Position numbers and translations under genes: made by a program. This document shows, piece by piece, positions 61,484 to 64,000 of a stretch of 64,000 nt of DNA (the first letter of the stretch is position 1; each line of letters opens with the position of its first letter). Location: NCBI GenBank assembly GCA_937930305.1, contig CALGLE010000002.1, positions 62,001-126,000 of the forward strand, read 5' to 3'. A model generated the notes under the pieces. The model was not told where the DNA came from and did not search any database. It worked only from the letters and a program-made list of their open reading frames with translations. The DNA is from an uncultured Granulosicoccaceae bacterium (GTDB lineage Bacteria > Pseudomonadota > Gammaproteobacteria > Granulosicoccales > Granulosicoccaceae).

Positions 61484-61753
61484 TCAGGCCGCCGCCGCAC
61501 CTGCCGCTTGCGCTTTGCGGTAGGTTTTAACGATTTGCTTAACGCGATCGCTCATCTGAGCGCCGTTGCCTATCCAGTAGTCAACGCGCGATAAGTCGAT
61601 ATTGGTTTCGATAGCGGCACCGCGAGCCATCGGGTTGTAGTAACCCAGGCGTTCAAGGTAACGGCCATCGCGGCGATTACGACTGTCGGTCGCAACGACG
61701 TGATAGAACGGTGCTTTTTTAGCACCGCCACGAGACAAGCGAATGGTAACCAT
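61484..61753 (-). CDS. rpsP: 30S ribosomal protein S16
   Basis: 89 residues from ATG 61753 ([20 protein letters not shown]); the longer open frame upstream is the leader. [20 protein letters not shown] and [16 protein letters not shown] are diagnostic; the Ala-rich tail is common. First gene of the operon, preceded by a structured leader. Confidence 0.98.
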   Translation of the reverse strand: MVTIRLSRGGAKKAPFYHVVATDSRNRRDGRYLERLGYYNPMARGAAIETNIDLSRVDYWIGNGAQMSDRVKQIVKTYRKAQAAGAAAA

Positions 61754-61883
61754 AGTGCAGTAGTCCACAAAAAACGGTAGATCGGCCCACACCTGAAATG
61801 GGTGTGTGCGAAGGTAACTCCCAATTGTATCGGATTGGGTAAAAAAAGGACACCCAGTTAGGGCTTGTGACGCCACATCATGG
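61754..61883 (-). promoter_or_regulatory. rpsP operon promoter and hairpin leader
   Basis: 130-bp gap between ffh and rpsP. Read on the minus strand, TACAAT (61824-61829) is a good -10, while the hexamer 17 bp upstream (TGTCCT) is a poor -35. Downstream, CACACC-(CATTTCA)-GGTGTG near 61784-61805 forms a hairpin in the 5' leader, perhaps for operon feedback or mRNA stability. Confidence 0.5.
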
Positions 61884-63239
61884 TCACATCATTCCCGGTG
61901 GCATGCGCCCTTTCATGCCGCGCATCATTTTCGCCATGCCACCACCCTTCATTTTCTTCATCATTTTAGACATCTGCAGGTGCTGCTTCAGCAGTTTATT
62001 CACATCCTGCACCTGGCAACCGCTGCCAGCGGCAATGCGCTTGCGGCGTGAGCCCTTAATAATGGCGGGGTGCTTTCGCTCTTGTGGCGTCATCGAATTG
62101 ATCAAAGCGATCATGCGCACAAATTCCTTATCGTTCGCCTTCTGCTTCACCGCTTCGGGCAAATCAGCCCCGCCTGGCAGCTTATCCAGCAATGCCGACA
62201 TGCCGCCCATATTGGCCATTTGCTCCAGCTGATCGCGCATATCCTCCAAATCGAAGTTCTTGCCACGTTTGATTTTTTTGGCCAGCTTCTCGGCCTTGGA
62301 GTGGTCAACCTTGGCGGTAACCTCTTCCACCAAACTGACCACATCCCCCATTCCCAGGATGCGAGACGCCACACGATCGGGGTGAAAAGCCTCCAGCGCA
62401 TCGGTTTTTTCGCCAGAACCAATAAATTTTATAGGCTTGCCTGTAACCATTCGCACTGACAGGGCCGCCCCGCCGCGAGCATCACCGTCTGTCTTGGTGA
62501 GCACAACGCCGGTCAGTGGCAGTGCGTCCCCAAACGCCTTGGCGGTGTTGGCCGCATCTTGACCGGTCATGCTATCCACCACAAACAGCGTTTCGATGGG
62601 GTTGACCACTTGATGCAAAGACTTGATCTCAGCCATCATTTCTTCATCAATGGCTAGGCGACCGGCCGTATCCACTAACAGCACGTCCACCATTTGCCGT
62701 TTGGCGGCATCCAATGCGCCTTTGGCAATGCCATTGACCGTATCCACTGCGGTGCTGGGATGAAAAAGCACATCAACCGATTCGGCTAAGGTTTCAAGCT
62801 GCTTGATAGCCGCTGGACGGTAAACGTCACAGCTGACCACCATGACTTTCTTCTTTTCGCGCTCCTTAAGCCAACGCGCCAACTTACCGACCGTGGTGGT
62901 TTTACCCGCACCTTGCAGTCCCGCGATCAGCACCACAGCGGGGGGCTGTGTGGCTAAATTTAAACTGGCCGTGTTCTCCCCCATGAGGGCGACCAATTCG
63001 TCGTTAACGACTTTTATGAGCGCCTGACCGGGCGACAGACTGCCAATAACCTCCTGGCCCAACGCTTTCTCGCGCACATTGTCGATGAAGGTTTTAACTA
63101 CCGGTAAGGCGACATCGGCTTCAAGCAAAGCCATGCGAACTTCACGCATGGTATCTTTGATGTTGTCTTCGGACAGCCGGCCTTGGCCTCTTAACTGTTT
63201 GACCGTCCGGCCTAGTCGTTCGCTTAATGACTCAAACAT
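61884..63239 (-). CDS. ffh: signal recognition particle protein Ffh
   Basis: 451 residues. N domain, then the G domain with Walker [16 protein letters not shown] (about 104-118), [12 protein letters not shown] and [13 protein letters not shown], then the Met-rich M domain ([20 protein letters not shown]). The SRP GTPase binds 4.5S RNA and signal peptides and delivers ribosomes to FtsY. Upstream of the rpsP operon and divergent from the ypjD-like gene, the standard gammaproteobacterial order. Confidence 0.99.
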   Translation of the reverse strand: MFESLSERLGRTVKQLRGQGRLSEDNIKDTMREVRMALLEADVALPVVKTFIDNVREKALGQEVIGSLSPGQALIKVVNDELVALMGENTASLNLATQPPAVVLIAGLQGAGKTTTVGKLARWLKEREKKKVMVVSCDVYRPAAIKQLETLAESVDVLFHPSTAVDTVNGIAKGALDAAKRQMVDVLLVDTAGRLAIDEEMMAEIKSLHQVVNPIETLFVVDSMTGQDAANTAKAFGDALPLTGVVLTKTDGDARGGAALSVRMVTGKPIKFIGSGEKTDALEAFHPDRVASRILGMGDVVSLVEEVTAKVDHSKAEKLAKKIKRGKNFDLEDMRDQLEQMANMGGMSALLDKLPGGADLPEAVKQKANDKEFVRMIALINSMTPQERKHPAIIKGSRRKRIAAGSGCQVQDVNKLLKQHLQMSKMMKKMKGGGMAKMMRGMKGRMPPGMM

Positions 63240-63296
63240 CTGTAAGGGTCCGCCTTAGCCTCGTTCACTAGTTCAGTCTGTGAGTATATCTGCTTC

Positions 63297-64000
63297 GTGA
63301 CCAACCCCAACATACTCGCCATCATCGCTGCGGTCTTTTACACCAGCGCAACTGTGCTTTTGATACTTGGACTGACACAAACTCAACACGCTCAAGCCGG
63401 CGGTAAATCTGAGCCAGGGGCTCGCCGGGCGCTCATTTTGGCGGCACTGAGTGTATTCATTCATGCCGTGGTGGCGATACAGCAAACCGGTTTACCCGTG
63501 ATGTTACAACTACCATTTTTGGTATCGCTCAATGTATCGGCGCTGTTTATCGTTTGCTTACTGCTGCTGCTGTGCTTGTACCAGCCGGCCGAATACCTGG
63601 GTTTGGCGGTGTTCCCCATTGCGGCTGTAGTGCTTTTAATCAGCAGCACCACCGAAACAAGCGGCTCGGCTTTAGCGCTCAACATCGAGCTGCATGTGCT
63701 GCTGTCCCTCACCGCCTACGCATTCTTATGCCTGGCTGCAGTACAAGCCATCTTGGTATGGGTACAACGGAAAAAATTGCAGAATCACAGCCCCGGCGGA
63801 TTCATGAAGGCCTTACCGGCGTTGGATGAAACCGAACGCCTACTGTTTACCCTGCTTACCGTTGGTTTTATTGTGCTTTCTCTGTCCTTAGCCACCGGCT
63901 TTTTTTACTTAGAAGACCTGTTCGCTCAATCATTGGTGCACAAGACCGTGTTATCGGTGCTGGCTTGGTTAATTTTTGGCTTCCTACTTCTGGCGCGCTG
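63297..64000 (+). CDS. ypjD: YpjD/CcsA-like inner-membrane protein, C-terminus beyond window
   Basis: 234 residues visible from GTG 63297 (VTNPNILAIIAAVFYTSATV). Multiple hydrophobic helices with a conserved His in LSVFIHAVVAIQQTG and again in LNIELHVLLSLTAYAFLCLA, matching the cytochrome c assembly (CcsA/CcmC-like) membrane fold of YpjD. Position divergent from ffh is the usual one for ypjD. Exact role unknown, possibly heme handling. The 3' end is outside the window. Confidence 0.88.
   Translation, partial: MTNPNILAIIAAVFYTSATVLLILGLTQTQHAQAGGKSEPGARRALILAALSVFIHAVVAIQQTGLPVMLQLPFLVSLNVSALFIVCLLLLLCLYQPAEYLGLAVFPIAAVVLLISSTTETSGSALALNIELHVLLSLTAYAFLCLAAVQAILVWVQRKKLQNHSPGGFMKALPALDETERLLFTLLTVGFIVLSLSLATGFFYLEDLFAQSLVHKTVLSVLAWLIFGFLLLAR

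Noticed and set aside
1-64000. Mobile elements, tRNA genes, CRISPR arrays, integrase or attachment repeats bounding the T3SS locus
   Set aside because: None could be seen by reading; hrpB/yceH on one side and tspO/RpiR on the other do not show flanking direct repeats, so island transfer is not claimed.

Overview
The window reads as the chromosome of a free-living, probably marine or aquatic, gammaproteobacterium. The evidence is gene order: ygfB-pepP-ubiH facing a zapB-like gene and zapA, then 6S RNA and fau; ffh-rpsP-rimM-trmD-rplS; and pcnB-folK. TRAP transport, cytochrome c4 and Tat/lipoprotein signals fit the same picture. No species is assigned. I saw no rRNA, tRNA, CRISPR array, insertion sequence, phage gene or integrase.

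Layout. (1) 1-8400 is housekeeping: an alpha/beta hydrolase, metY, a ClC channel, ubiH, pepP and ygfB on the minus strand, then the zapB-like gene, zapA, 6S RNA and fau on the plus strand. (2) 8577-15163 holds a large exported copper-radical-oxidase-like lipoprotein, the helicase hrpB and yceH. (3) 15177-about 37300 is a non-flagellar type III secretion (T3SS) locus. A long minus-strand operon runs sctV-C-D-F-I-J-K-L-N-O-P-[sensor kinase]-Q-R-S-T. It diverges from sctU, which is followed by a FliO-like gene. Next come a separately promoted EspA/filament-like protein with a strong terminator, two tail-to-tail PQQ-propeller lipoproteins (one broken by a stop codon), a FixJ-type response regulator, and two unrecognised small genes. 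(4) 37534-40648 carries an unknown lipoprotein, an acetyltransferase, TspO and an RpiR regulator. (5) 40759-47196 is a catabolic cluster: N-formylglutamate amidohydrolase-like enzyme, TRAP transporter QMP, glutamine-synthetase-like ligase and Fe-alcohol dehydrogenase. (6) 47202-64000 is mostly housekeeping: ilvA, rpiA, a CHASE2 kinase and OmpR-type regulator, a deoxynucleoside kinase, folK, pcnB, hslR, ycgL, cytochrome c4, htpG, rplS-trmD-rimM-rpsP, ffh and the start of a ypjD-like gene.

The most interesting system is the T3SS. It follows the Ysc/Sct gene order but has three unusual traits. It carries a homologue of the flagellar assembly protein FliO beside the switch protein gene. It has a soluble PAS-type histidine kinase inside the structural operon, between the ruler and C-ring genes. 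A FixJ/HrpY-like regulator lies in the same locus, and two near-identical palindromes (AACTAGGTAATTACCTAGTT type) lie upstream of the filament-like gene and upstream of the regulator. Together these suggest a self-contained regulon. No recognisable translocon pore, gatekeeper or chaperone genes are present, so the function and target of the system are open.
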